From positions 186,001-250,000 of the forward strand of contig NYMS01000060.1 in assembly GCA_002529455.1 (NCBI GenBank): a DNA stretch of 64,000 bases, in the 5' to 3' direction. Positions within the stretch are counted from its first letter, which is position 1. Each line of letters opens with the position of its first letter. A model generated the notes under the pieces. The model saw only the letters and a program-made list of their open reading frames with translations. It searched no databases and was not told where the DNA came from. Source of the stretch: Glycomyces fuscus (lineage in GTDB: Bacteria; Actinomycetota; Actinomycetes; Streptosporangiales; Streptosporangiaceae). Position numbers and translations under genes: made by a program. Shown piece after piece: positions 26,361-34,743 of this stretch.

Positions 26361-27220
26361 CCGTCCTTCCGCGTCTTCCACCGGAACGTCAGCAGTACCA
26401 GGGCCAAGCCCACCACACACCACACGCCCAGCGCGAGGGCGACCGAGGGCAGGTCCCACGCCCCGCCGGGTTCGAGGGCGGCCATCTCGGCGGGGAAGAA
26501 CGCCGCGCGCAGGCCCTGCGCCATCCACATCAGCGGAAAGAGCGCGGCGGCGTCGAGCACCCAGCCGGGCAGGGCGACCACGGGCACGAAGATGCCCGAG
26601 ATGAACTGCAGCACCAGGAAGGGCACGACCACGATGCCGGACGCGGAGCGGACGTTGCGGGCCAGGGAGCTGATCGCGATGCCCAGCAGGGAGCAGGAGA
26701 CGGTGCCCAGCACGAACACCCACCCGAGCGTCGCCCAGGCGGCGGGCTCGTCGGGCACGCGCGCGCCGAAGGCCAGGACGGCCACGCCCAGCAGCATGGC
26801 CAGCTGGCCCAGGGCCAGGAACAGCACCAGCACGGTCTTGCCGACGAAGTAGGCGGTCGGCGGCATCGGGGTGCCGCGCAGGCGGCGCAGACCGCCCTGC
26901 TCGCGCTCGTTGGCGATGCTCAGGCCCAGCTGCTGGAAGCTGACCGACATCAGCCCCATCGCCACCAGGCCGGGCAGGTAGTAGTCCACGGCGGGCATGC
27001 CCATGTCGAACATCCCGTCGAAGATCGACGAGAACATGACCAGGATCAGCGCGGGCAGGGAGAAGGTGAAGATCACGCTCTCCCACTCGTGGACGAACTC
27101 GCGGACCTCCAGCCAGCCCCGGGACAGCCCGACGCGCAGCGCGCCGGGCAGGCGGCCCGAGGCGGCCGGGGCGGCGGGGTCGGAGGGGCTCGCGGGGGTG
27201 CGTTCGGTCGCGGTGCTCAC
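26357..27220 (-). CDS. ABC-2 type exporter permease
   Basis: 287-aa membrane protein of the ABC-2 family, with six predicted helices. After a Ser/Ala/Pro-rich start it shows WESVIFTFSLPALILVMF, the cytoplasmic QQLGLSIANEREQGGLRRLR coupling segment, and LQFISGIFVPVVALPGWV. It pairs with the ATPase upstream, probably exporting a drug, lipid or peptide. GTG 27220 overlaps the ATPase stop by 4 bases. Confidence 0.92.
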   Translation of the reverse strand: MSTATERTPASPSDPAAPAASGRLPGALRVGLSRGWLEVREFVHEWESVIFTFSLPALILVMFSSIFDGMFDMGMPAVDYYLPGLVAMGLMSVSFQQLGLSIANEREQGGLRRLRGTPMPPTAYFVGKTVLVLFLALGQLAMLLGVAVLAFGARVPDEPAAWATLGWVFVLGTVSCSLLGIAISSLARNVRSASGIVVVPFLVLQFISGIFVPVVALPGWVLDAAALFPLMWMAQGLRAAFFPAEMAALEPGGAWDLPSVALALGVWCVVGLALVLLTFRWKTRKDG

Positions 27221-28119
27221 GCGGACACCTTCCTCTCGGCGGGCCGGCCGTGCCCGTCCCTGTCGTCGTGCTCGTCGCCGTCCTCGCCGATCAGGCCCAG
27301 GTAGACGTCCTCCAGCGTGGGGCGGTGCACGGTCAGGCCGGGGACCTCGCCGGAGAACAGGGCGGACAGCTCGCCCACCACCCGGGCGGGCTCGTCGGTG
27401 CGGGTCTCGCGGCGCCGCCCGTCGGCCGTCCAGGAGACGGTGGCCCGGGCGGAGGCGCGCCCGCCCAGGGTGGCGGGGGAGCCCTGCGCGCGCACCCTGC
27501 CGCGCGCGATCACGCACACGCGGTCGGCGAGCGCCTCGGCCTCCTCCAGGTAGTGCGTGGTCAGGACGATGGTGGTGCCGCCCCGGGCCAGGTCGCCGAT
27601 CAGCGTCCAGAAGTCGCGCCGGGCCCGGGGGTCGAAGCCGGTGGTGGGCTCGTCCAGGAACAGCAGCTCCGGCCTGCCGACGATGCCCAGGGCCACGTCC
27701 AGGCGGCGGCGCTGCCCGCCGGACAGGGAGGCGACCCGGGCCCGGGACTTCTCGCCGAGGCCGACCAGCTCGACCACCGCGTCGGGGTCGCGGGGGTCGG
27801 GGTAGTAGCCCGCGAAGTGGCGGACCACCTCGCGCACGGTCAGCTGGGGGACCAGGACCTCCCCCTGCCAGACCACGCCGATGCGCGAGCGCCACCGGCG
27901 CCCGGCGGTGCCGGGGTCCTCGCCCAGCACCCGGACGGTGCCCCCGTCGCGGCGCCGGAAGCCCTCCAGGATCTCGACGGTGGTGGACTTGCCCGCGCCG
28001 TTGGGGCCGAAGAGGGCGAACACCTCGCCGCGCGGGACGCTCAGGTCGATGCCGGCGACGGCCTCGTCGTCGCCGTACTTCTTGCGGAGGCCGTGGACCT
28101 CGATCGCTGTCTCGCTCAT
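27217..28119 (-). CDS. ABC transporter ATP-binding protein
   Basis: 300-aa nucleotide-binding subunit of the DrrA/CcmA type. Walker A is GPNGAGKSTT, signature ASLSGGQRRRLDVALG, Walker B LLFLDEPTTGFD and the H-loop in VLTTHYLEEAEAL. It is the first gene of a four-gene run in which every junction overlaps by 4 bases: ATPase, permease, kinase, response regulator. The substrate cannot be read from sequence. Confidence 0.94.
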   Translation of the reverse strand: MSETAIEVHGLRKKYGDDEAVAGIDLSVPRGEVFALFGPNGAGKSTTVEILEGFRRRDGGTVRVLGEDPGTAGRRWRSRIGVVWQGEVLVPQLTVREVVRHFAGYYPDPRDPDAVVELVGLGEKSRARVASLSGGQRRRLDVALGIVGRPELLFLDEPTTGFDPRARRDFWTLIGDLARGGTTIVLTTHYLEEAEALADRVCVIARGRVRAQGSPATLGGRASARATVSWTADGRRRETRTDEPARVVGELSALFSGEVPGLTVHRPTLEDVYLGLIGEDGDEHDDRDGHGRPAERKVSA

Positions 28120-28273
28120 GCCACCGACTCTCCCCGAGCGGGCCCCGCGGGGGTATCGGCCGCCGGGCCGTACCCGTGTCCTCCGGATGGAGGACGGCAC
28201 CCCGGCCAAAGGCGGAGGCCGGCGGAGCCGTCCCGGGGCCCGGAGGCTCCCGGTGCGCACCGGAGCGGACGCG

Positions 28274-28311
28274 GACGGGCCCCGGGCGCGCGGTGGCGCC
28301 CAGGGCCCGTC
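28274..28311 (-). terminator. Hairpin after nucS
   Basis: Arms 28274-28289 and 28296-28311 (GACGGGCCC...GGGCGC with GCGCCC...GGGCCCGTC) pair over 16 positions with one mismatch and a 6-base loop. It lies 21 bases downstream of the nucS stop. Confidence 0.7.
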
Positions 28312-28331
28312 GGGGAGCGGGAGGGGGTTCT

Positions 28332-29009
28332 TCAGAACAGGCGGAGCACGTCCGGCTCGATACCGCGCAGCTCGTCGTAGTCCAGCACCACGCAGGCGAT
28401 GCCGCGGTCCTCGGCCAGCACGCGGGCCTGCGGCTTGATCTCCTGGGCCGCGAACACGCCTCGCACGGGCGCGAGCTGGGGGTCCCGGTTGAGCAGCTCC
28501 AGGTAGCGGGTGAGCTGCTCGACGCCGTCGATGTCGCCGCGGCGCTTGAGTTCCACCGCCACGGTGGCGTTCCCGCCGTCCCGGCACAGGATGTCCACCG
28601 GGCCGATCGCCGTCGGGTACTCGCGGCGGATGAGGGTGTAGCCCTCGCCGAGGGTGGTGATGTGCTCGGCCAGCAGCTCCTGGAGGTGGGCCTCGACGCC
28701 GTCCTTCTGCAGGCCGGGGTCCTTGCCCAGCTCGTGCGAGGAGTCGTGCATGACCTCCTCGACGGTCAGCACCAGCTTCTCACCGGACTTGCCGTGCGTG
28801 ACCGTCCACACGTCGGGCCCGTCGGCGACGGTCTCCTCGCGCAGTTTGCAGGGCGGGTTCATCCAGTTCAGCGGCTTGAACGCCCGGTCGTCGGCGTGGA
28901 TGGACACACTCCCGTCGGCCTTGATGAGAATCAGGCGGGGAGCCATGGGCAGGTGGGCGGTGAGGCGGCCGACGTAGTCGACACTGCACCGAGCGATGAC
29001 GAGACGCAC
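28332..29009 (-). CDS. nucS: Mismatch-specific endonuclease NucS/EndoMS
   Basis: 225-aa endonuclease that cuts both strands at G-T, G-G and T-T mismatches and provides the non-MutS mismatch repair of actinobacteria. N-terminal DNA-binding/dimerisation domain begins RLVIARCSVDYVGRLTAHLP. The C-terminal RecB-like nuclease has D139 (GPVDI) and the ExK pair E153/K155 (AVELKRRGD). The last residues VLRLF match the C-terminal motif through which NucS contacts the beta clamp in relatives. GTG 29009 is preceded by TAACGT plus 8 bases, so leaderless expression is possible. Confidence 0.95.
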   Translation of the reverse strand: MRLVIARCSVDYVGRLTAHLPMAPRLILIKADGSVSIHADDRAFKPLNWMNPPCKLREETVADGPDVWTVTHGKSGEKLVLTVEEVMHDSSHELGKDPGLQKDGVEAHLQELLAEHITTLGEGYTLIRREYPTAIGPVDILCRDGGNATVAVELKRRGDIDGVEQLTRYLELLNRDPQLAPVRGVFAAQEIKPQARVLAEDRGIACVVLDYDELRGIEPDVLRLF

Positions 29010-29217
29010 GAAACGTCACGTTACCGCCTCCGCGGGACGCGCGGAGCGGAACCGCGTATCGGCTGCCCGCCCCCTTCGGCCATGCCAACCGTATCCACAT
29101 ACGTGTACCTCCGGGGAAAGGCAGGTGTGTCCCCCCGGCCCCATGACGGGGCGGTACCGGGCCCCTAACGTCGCCAGGGGCGCGGATCCGCGCGCCCGCG
29201 ACGACGAAGGGACTTCC

Positions 29218-29604
29218 ATGTCGCTGACGGTCTCCCCCGACCTGCTGGAGAAGGCGAAGCGCGGCCCGGTCGAGGACGCCGACTTCATCGCCTGCATCAA
29301 GGACTCCCTGCCCTACGCCTGGGAGGTGGTCAGCGGTCTGGCCGAGGGCGCACGGACGGCCGAGTCCGGCTTCGAGGCCAACGAGGTGCCCCCGCCCGGA
29401 GAGCGGGAGAGGGGCGAGCTGCTGCGCCTGCTCGCCAGCGACGCCATGCGCGGCGCGGTGGAGCGGCACTTCGGCCTGCGCCTGGCCTTCCAGAACTGCC
29501 ACCGCGTGGGCCTCTTCGCCCCCGGGGCCGAGGAGGCCCACGCCGTGTTCACCTCCCCGCGGGCCCAGCTGCTCAACCAGTCGCCCGAGCTCGTGGACTG
29601 CTAG
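29218..29604 (+). CDS. Conserved actinobacterial hypothetical protein
   Basis: 128 aa, soluble, helical. It has the sequence signatures SLPYAWEVVSGL, LLRLLASDAMRGAVERHFG, LAFQNCHRVGLF and the C-terminal LLNQSPELVDC, which I recall as a conserved small protein near this locus in Streptomyces. No catalytic motif is evident; single cysteines lie in the middle and at the last position. ATG 29218 has GAAGGGA 6 bases upstream. It diverges from nucS with a roughly 200-bp shared region. Function unknown. The 269 bases after it are very GC-rich and show no gene. Confidence 0.8.
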   Translation: MSLTVSPDLLEKAKRGPVEDADFIACIKDSLPYAWEVVSGLAEGARTAESGFEANEVPPPGERERGELLRLLASDAMRGAVERHFGLRLAFQNCHRVGLFAPGAEEAHAVFTSPRAQLLNQSPELVDC

Positions 29605-29873
29605 GGGCGCTCTCCGGGACCTCCGCCGCGTTCGGCCCCCCGCCCGCCACGGCCCCCGGTCGGCGGCCCGCGGCCGCGGCGCCCGGGGTCCCGCCCGCGC
29701 GGCCTCCGCGACCCCGCTGACGCCCGGACCCTCCGGGAGGGGCCGGGGGCCGCCGCGTCCCGGCAGCGGCGCGGTGGCCCGCCGCCGGTACGCCGCCGCA
29801 CCGGATGGCACCGGGTGCCCGACTCGGGCATCCCGTGCGCGGTGTGGTCGAGCCGGACCCGTAGTCTGGGCGT

Positions 29874-31085
29874 ATGGTGCAGGAATTTGACAAGGTCGGT
29901 GTCGTCGGACTCGGCGCGATGGGCGCGGGTATCGCCGAGGTGTTCGCCCGCGCGGGGTTCAACGTCACCGGGGTCGAGATCGACCAGGCCGCCGTCGACC
30001 GCGGCCGCGCCCACGTGGACAGGTCCCTCTCGAAGGCGGTCGAGAAGGGCAAGCTCACCGAGGAGGAACGCTCCGGGATCGACACCCGGCTGACGTTCAC
30101 CACCTCGCGCGAGGACCTCGCCGACGCGGACTTCGTCGTCGAGGCCGTCCCCGAACGGATGGACATCAAGCAGGACGTCTTCGCGGACCTGGACCGGATC
30201 TGCCCGCCCGGCACGATCCTGGCCACCAACACGTCGTCGCTGTCGGTCACCGAGATCGCCGCGCTCACCGGCCGTCCGGACAAGGTGGTGGGTCTGCACT
30301 TCTTCAACCCCGCCCCGGTCATGAAGCTGGTCGAGGTCATCACCACGGTCTCCACCACCGCCGAGACCGTCGACGTGGTCTCCGAGGTCGCCAAGCGCAT
30401 CGGCAAGACCCCCGTGGCGGTCGGCGACCGCGCCGGGTTCGTGGCCAACGCCCTGCTGGTGCCCTACATCAACGACGCGATCCGCCTGTACGAGCGCAAG
30501 GTCGCCACCCGCGAGGAGATCGACGCCTCGGTGCAGAAGGCCGCGGGCCTGCCCATGGGCCCGCTGGCCCTCGCCGACCTGGTCGGCCTCGACGTCTGCC
30601 TGGCCGTCATGGACGTCCTGTGGGAGGAGTACCGCGACCAGCGCTACGCCGCCTCCCCGCTGCTGCGCCGCATGGTGGCCGCGGGCCGCCTGGGCCGCAA
30701 GTCCGGCCAGGGCTTCTACGCGGGCACCGACGAGGCCCCCGAGCCCCGCCCGACCGGACGCTACGCGCAGATGGTCCGCGAGGAGGAGACCCTGGACCTG
30801 GGCGAGGTCCTCCTCGCGCCGCAGATCGACGACGCCATGCGCATGATCGGGGAGGGCTACGCCTCCGCCAGGGACATCGACACCGCCATGCGGTTCGGCT
30901 GCGGCTACCCCAAGGGCCCGACCGAGCTGCTGGAGGAGCGCGGCGCGGAGTCCGTGGTCACCACCCTGGTCGCGATGGGCGAGTACGGCCTCACGAGCAT
31001 CGCGGTACCCGCTCCGCTGCTGATGGACCAGCTGCCCGACGCCGCGGAGGGCGAGGGCCACGGCGGCTGCGCCTGCCACGCCTAG
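29874..31085 (+). CDS. 3-hydroxyacyl-CoA dehydrogenase family protein
   Basis: 403-aa NAD(P)-dependent dehydrogenase, probably 3-hydroxybutyryl-CoA dehydrogenase. The Rossmann fold starts VGVVGLGAMGAGIAEVF, with the catalytic stretch LHFFNPAPVMKLVEV. Two C-terminal HCDH dimerisation domains follow (AGFVANALLVPYINDAI..., and DDAMRMIGEGYASARDIDTA), so the protein is longer than the common 285-aa form. The C-terminus GHGGCACHA has two cysteines and two histidines. No ribosome site precedes ATG 29874; TAGTCT at 29862-29867 with a 6-base gap indicates a leaderless mRNA. It fits the short-chain acyl-CoA genes downstream. Confidence 0.92.
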   Translation: MVQEFDKVGVVGLGAMGAGIAEVFARAGFNVTGVEIDQAAVDRGRAHVDRSLSKAVEKGKLTEEERSGIDTRLTFTTSREDLADADFVVEAVPERMDIKQDVFADLDRICPPGTILATNTSSLSVTEIAALTGRPDKVVGLHFFNPAPVMKLVEVITTVSTTAETVDVVSEVAKRIGKTPVAVGDRAGFVANALLVPYINDAIRLYERKVATREEIDASVQKAAGLPMGPLALADLVGLDVCLAVMDVLWEEYRDQRYAASPLLRRMVAAGRLGRKSGQGFYAGTDEAPEPRPTGRYAQMVREEETLDLGEVLLAPQIDDAMRMIGEGYASARDIDTAMRFGCGYPKGPTELLEERGAESVVTTLVAMGEYGLTSIAVPAPLLMDQLPDAAEGEGHGGCACHA

Positions 31086-31166
31086 CGCACCGGCCACGGA
31101 GGACGGGTCGGCCGCCGCTGAGCCTGTGGCGGCGGCCACTGCCGGTTCTCTCCTACCCTGGACGGT

Positions 31167-31499
31167 GTGAGCCCGCGCCGTAACTTTCCCCGCCGCACAT
31201 CCTCCCGGGGCCGTAAGGCTTCCGGCGGCGTACCCGACGACGAGGACGCCCTCATGCTGCGCGTCACCGGCGGGCAGCGCCGTGAGACCGGCCCCGACGG
31301 CGAGTGGGTGACGCGCCGCATCCCGGGTGCCTCCGCCACCAAGGTCTACCGCTGTCCCGGCTGCGCCCAGGAGATCCCGACCGGCATGGCGCACGTCGTG
31401 GCCTGGCGCCCCTACGGCGACGGCGGCGACCGGCGCCACTGGCACTCCTCCTGCTGGGACCGGCGCTCCCACCGCGCACCGCGCGCCCCCCGCTACTGA
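31167..31499 (+). CDS. Conserved actinobacterial protein with Cys/His metal-site pattern
   Basis: 110 aa. Basic N-terminal tail, then a compact domain with YRCPGCAQEIPTGMAHVVAW and RRHWHSSCWDRRSHR. The CPGC pair with the downstream His and Cys could form a zinc site. Homologues in Streptomyces are often labelled ATP/GTP-binding protein without clear basis. GTG 31167 is preceded by TACCCT (31154-31159) and 7 bases, so it is probably leaderless. Function unknown. Confidence 0.75.
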   Translation: MSPRRNFPRRTSSRGRKASGGVPDDEDALMLRVTGGQRRETGPDGEWVTRRIPGASATKVYRCPGCAQEIPTGMAHVVAWRPYGDGGDRRHWHSSCWDRRSHRAPRAPRY

Positions 31500-31531
31500 G
31501 CCCCGGCCACCGACCCCGCACACGAGGAGCC

Positions 31532-32272
31532 ATGGAGATCCGAGCCACCACGGTGCTGCCCGCCGTGAGACGACCCGTCACCCTGCACACCGCCGACGGC
31601 CTGGAACTGGTCGGCGAACTGGCCCTGCCCGAGGGGCGCGACCCCAAGGCCACCCTGGTGTGCCTGCACCCGCTGCCCACCGCCGAGGGCATGATGGACA
31701 GCCACGTCCTGCGCAAGGCGTCGTTCCGGCTGCCCGCGCTGGCCGACATCGCGGTGCTGAGGTTCAACACCCGCGGCACCAGCTCGCGGCACGGCACCAG
31801 CCAGGGGGAGTTCGGCGAGGGCGAGACCGAGAAGCACGACGTGCTCGCCGCCATCGAGTTCACCGAGTTCGAGGGCCTGCCCGAACCCTGGCTGCTGGGC
31901 TGGTCGTTCGGCACCGAGCTGGCCCTCAAGTGGGGCGCCGACCCGCAGATCAAGGGCGCGATCCTGCTGTCGCCGCCGCTGCACCGCGCCGACGAGGCCG
32001 ACATGGCGGCGTGGGCGGAGACGGGCAAGACGGTGGTCGCCCTGGTCCCCGAGCACGACGACTACCTGCGCCCCGACGAGGCCAGGGAGCGATTCGAGCC
32101 GCTCTCCCAGTGTGAGGTCATCGGGGTGGAGGGCGCCAAGCACCTGTGGGTGGGCGAGCCCTACGTGCGCCGCGTGCTGGACGAGATCGTCAGGAGGGTC
32201 AACCCCGAGGCCCACCCCCTGCCCGTGGAGTGGGACGGCCCGTACGAGAAGGACGTCCAGACCCTCCGGTAG
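31532..32272 (+). CDS. Alpha/beta hydrolase
   Basis: 246-aa soluble serine hydrolase. Beta strand TLVCLHPLPTAEGMMDS and VLRFNTRGTSS lead to the nucleophile elbow GWSFG. The acid is likely in VPEHDDYL and the histidine in GAKHLWVGEP. It belongs to the small bacterial alpha/beta hydrolases related to CocE/lysophospholipase-like enzymes; the substrate is unknown. ATG 31532 has cgaggagc close upstream, 33 bases after the preceding gene, so the two are likely co-transcribed. Confidence 0.88.
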   Translation: MEIRATTVLPAVRRPVTLHTADGLELVGELALPEGRDPKATLVCLHPLPTAEGMMDSHVLRKASFRLPALADIAVLRFNTRGTSSRHGTSQGEFGEGETEKHDVLAAIEFTEFEGLPEPWLLGWSFGTELALKWGADPQIKGAILLSPPLHRADEADMAAWAETGKTVVALVPEHDDYLRPDEARERFEPLSQCEVIGVEGAKHLWVGEPYVRRVLDEIVRRVNPEAHPLPVEWDGPYEKDVQTLR

Positions 32273-32310
32273 ACCCGGGCGGGCGCCCGCCCCGCACCCC
32301 CTCAGACGAA

Positions 32311-32350
32311 GGACCCGTCCTCCCCGGCGTGAGCCGGGGCGGGCGGGTCC
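32311..32350. terminator. Bidirectional hairpin between hydrolase and filP-like gene
   Basis: Arms 32311-32328 and 32333-32350 (GGACCCG...CCCCGGC with GCCGGGG...CGGGTCC) pair over most of 18 positions around gtga. The genes converge here. Confidence 0.75.
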
Positions 32351-32401
32351 TCGCGTGCGGGGGCGGGGAGCGTCAGCCCGGAACGGGCCGGGACGCCTCC
32401 G

Positions 32402-33697
32402 CTACTCCTGCCACCAGTCCTCGTCGTCGGCGCCCTTGCCGGAGTGCGCGGGCTGCCGGGCCTCCTCGGCGGCCGGAGCCGACTCCTGCGGGATCGCGGC
32501 CGGGGTCGGGGCCGGGGCGACCGGCGCCGCGGCGGCCGGGGCCGGGGCGGCCGGACCGCCACCGCCGAGCAGCTGGCGCAGCTGCTGGAGGTGCGACTGG
32601 ATGCTGTCGCGCTGGCGGTTGAGCTCGTCGACCTCCTTCTTGGCGGCCGTCATGATCCGGTTGGCCTCGGACTTGGCGTCCCCGAGCTGGTGCTCGGCCT
32701 TGGACTTGGCCTCGGCCTCGATCTGGGCGGCGTTCTTCTTGGCGTTGCCGACCAGCTGCTTGGCGTGGTTCTCGGCGTCGCGTCGGGTCTGCTCGGCCTG
32801 CTGGCTCGCCTTGGTGGCGCGCTGCTCGGCGCTGGCGGCCCGCTCCTCGGCCTCGTTGACCATCTTCTGCGTGGCGGCCTGGGCGGCGGCGAGGCGCTCG
32901 GCGTCCTGGCGCTCGGCCTCCGCGCGGCGGTCGGCCAGCTGGAGCTCGAACTGGTCCTCGGCCTCGGTGCGGCGGGCCTCGGACTCGGCGTAGGCGCGCT
33001 CGGCGTTCTTGCGCAGCTCCTCGGCCTGGCTCTTGGCGGCCTGGATGGTCTCGTCGCGCTCGCGCTTGGCGGCGGCGCGGGCCTGGGCGCACTCGCGCTC
33101 GGTGGTGGTGCGCAGCTTGGCGATCTCGCCCTCGAAGGTCGCCCGCTTCTCGGCGATCTCGTGGTCGACCGCGGAACGCTTCTTCTGGACCTCGCGCTCG
33201 GTGGTGGAGGAGAGCTCGTCGGCCTCGCGGCGGGCGGTGGTGGTGATCTCCTCCGCCTCGGACTCGGCGGTCTGGCGGAGCTCGTCGGCCTCGCGCTGGG
33301 CGAGGGTGCGCACCTCGGTGGCCTCGGACTCGGCGGCCGCGCGCATGTCGGCGGCCTCGATCTTGGCGGCCGAGCGGATGTCGTTGGCGTCGATCTGCGC
33401 GCTCTGGACCAGCTCGTTGGCCTGCTCCTCGGCCAGGCGCAGCAGTTCCTCGATGCGCGAGCCCAGGCCGGAGTAGGAGGGGCGCTCGCGCTCCTGGAGC
33501 TGGCGGTTCTTGGCGTTGAGCTCGGCCTTGAGCTTCTCGGTCTGCTTGGAGTACTGCTTCAGTTCGTTGCGCAGGCTGGCCGCGTAGTCATCCACCTGGG
33601 TGCGGTCATACCCACGCAGCACCACGTCGAATTCGTGCGGGGTGTTGTCCTCGTCGAAGATGTTGTTGAGCTGGGTGTCGATGTTGTTTGACGGCAT
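32402..33697 (-). CDS. FilP/Scy-like coiled-coil protein with DivIVA-type N-terminus
   Basis: 431 aa. The N-terminal DivIVA-like segment (PHEFDVVLRGYDRTQVDDYA) is followed by about 300 residues of almost uninterrupted heptad-rich coiled coil. Ala/Glu/Arg repeats recur (AESEATEVRTLAQREADEL, AKSKAEHQLGDAKSEANRI). An Ala/Pro-rich linker and an acidic tail ending DDEDWWQE close the protein. This matches FilP, the Streptomyces cytoskeletal protein that gives hyphae rigidity. In Streptomyces filP is beside the epimerase and thiolase genes, as here. ATG 33697 follows aggattcc. No Scy-sized partner lies in this window. Confidence 0.87.
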   Translation of the reverse strand: MPSNNIDTQLNNIFDEDNTPHEFDVVLRGYDRTQVDDYAASLRNELKQYSKQTEKLKAELNAKNRQLQERERPSYSGLGSRIEELLRLAEEQANELVQSAQIDANDIRSAAKIEAADMRAAAESEATEVRTLAQREADELRQTAESEAEEITTTARREADELSSTTEREVQKKRSAVDHEIAEKRATFEGEIAKLRTTTERECAQARAAAKRERDETIQAAKSQAEELRKNAERAYAESEARRTEAEDQFELQLADRRAEAERQDAERLAAAQAATQKMVNEAEERAASAEQRATKASQQAEQTRRDAENHAKQLVGNAKKNAAQIEAEAKSKAEHQLGDAKSEANRIMTAAKKEVDELNRQRDSIQSHLQQLRQLLGGGGPAAPAPAAAAPVAPAPTPAAIPQESAPAAEEARQPAHSGKGADDEDWWQE

Positions 33698-34077
33698 GTG
33701 GCGGAATCCTGAACGGGTGCGAGACGGCTACTTGCAAGGGGCCGGGGACGGCGGGGAGGGCGGCTGCGCTGTCCCCGGGGGACAGGTCCGGTCGCGGGCC
33801 GGGTGATGGGGCGGGTGGTGACGGGCCGGTGAGCCCCTGACCGCCTCCGAAGTCGTCCGTGTGCGCCCCGTCACCTGACACGGCGGTACGGCCGACCCGA
33901 CTCGACTACCGGACTGCAAGACATGGACCAACTCCGGAATAGCGCATCCGGCAGCTAGCCGACTTTATCAAGCGCGGAACACCTGGGAAGGGGGTTTCGG
34001 GTAACTTCCGGTGGGCTCTGAGGCTAACCATGCCAGTGGCGTTCAACCTGTGACTTGTCCGGAACGCCCCCGTGACG
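33698..34077. other. Non-coding region upstream of the filP-like gene
   Basis: 380 bases between two minus-strand genes. The 33925-34075 part is less GC-rich than its surroundings and probably carries the filP promoter (cttgataaagtcgg on the minus strand is a possible -35 zone). No ORF in it has coding character, and no RNA gene is evident. Confidence 0.45.
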
Positions 34078-34656
34078 CTATCCGGAAATTCCGGGACGGT
34101 CGTCGTCCCTTTCCCCGTGCTCCCCACGCGGGCTCTGGACCAACTCGGTGAGCACGCCGCCGCAGTCCTTGGGGTGCAGGAAGACGATCCTCGACCCCGC
34201 CGTCCCCCGCCGCGGCTCGGCGTCGAGCACGCGCACGCCGCTCCCGCCCACGCCCGCCGCGGTGGCGGCCACGTCCGCGGTCCCGAAGGCGACGTGGTGG
34301 ACGCCCTCGCCGTTGCGCTCCAGGAACTTCGCCACCGGGGAGTCCGCGCGGGTGGGTTCGAGCAGCTGGAGGTAGGTGGCGCCGCCGTCGTCGGTGCCGT
34401 TGACCCGGAGCATGGCCTCCCGCACGCCCTGCTCCTCGTTCACCTCCTCGTGCTCCACCTCGAACCCGTACGTGGAGCGGTAGAAGGCCACCGAGGCGTC
34501 GAGGTCGCGGCAGGCGATCCCCACGTGGTCGAGCCGGGTCAGGCCGGAGAACGGAACGGAAGGTGCGGACGGGGCTGAGGAAACGGAGGGGGAGGAAGGG
34601 GTGGAAGAGGAGGGCGGGGTGGTGAACTCGCTGGCCGAGTGCGGTGCGTCACTCAT
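34078..34656 (-). CDS. mce: Methylmalonyl-CoA epimerase (glyoxalase fold)
   Basis: Interconverts (R)- and (S)-methylmalonyl-CoA. 192 aa, with two glyoxalase/bleomycin-type modules: LTRLDHVGIACRDLDASVAF, then GEGVHHVAFGTADVAATAA. Metal-ligand His and Glu residues lie in RLDHVGIAC, YLQLLEP, EGVHHVAFG and GGVLTELVQ. The N-terminus has an unusual Ser/Pro/Thr-rich extension of about 35 residues before the domain. ATG 34656 has GGGAGG 8 bases upstream. It diverges from a thiolase gene over 87 bases. Confidence 0.92.
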   Translation of the reverse strand: MSDAPHSASEFTTPPSSSTPSSPSVSSAPSAPSVPFSGLTRLDHVGIACRDLDASVAFYRSTYGFEVEHEEVNEEQGVREAMLRVNGTDDGGATYLQLLEPTRADSPVAKFLERNGEGVHHVAFGTADVAATAAGVGGSGVRVLDAEPRRGTAGSRIVFLHPKDCGGVLTELVQSPRGEHGERDDDRPGISG

Positions 34657-34743
34657 GGGGTGAACCTCCCGGGGCTCGCTGACGGCGGTGTGGGTATCGT
34701 TGCAGACCAGGTGCGTCACCCATGCATTTGGAGGCCAGTTACG

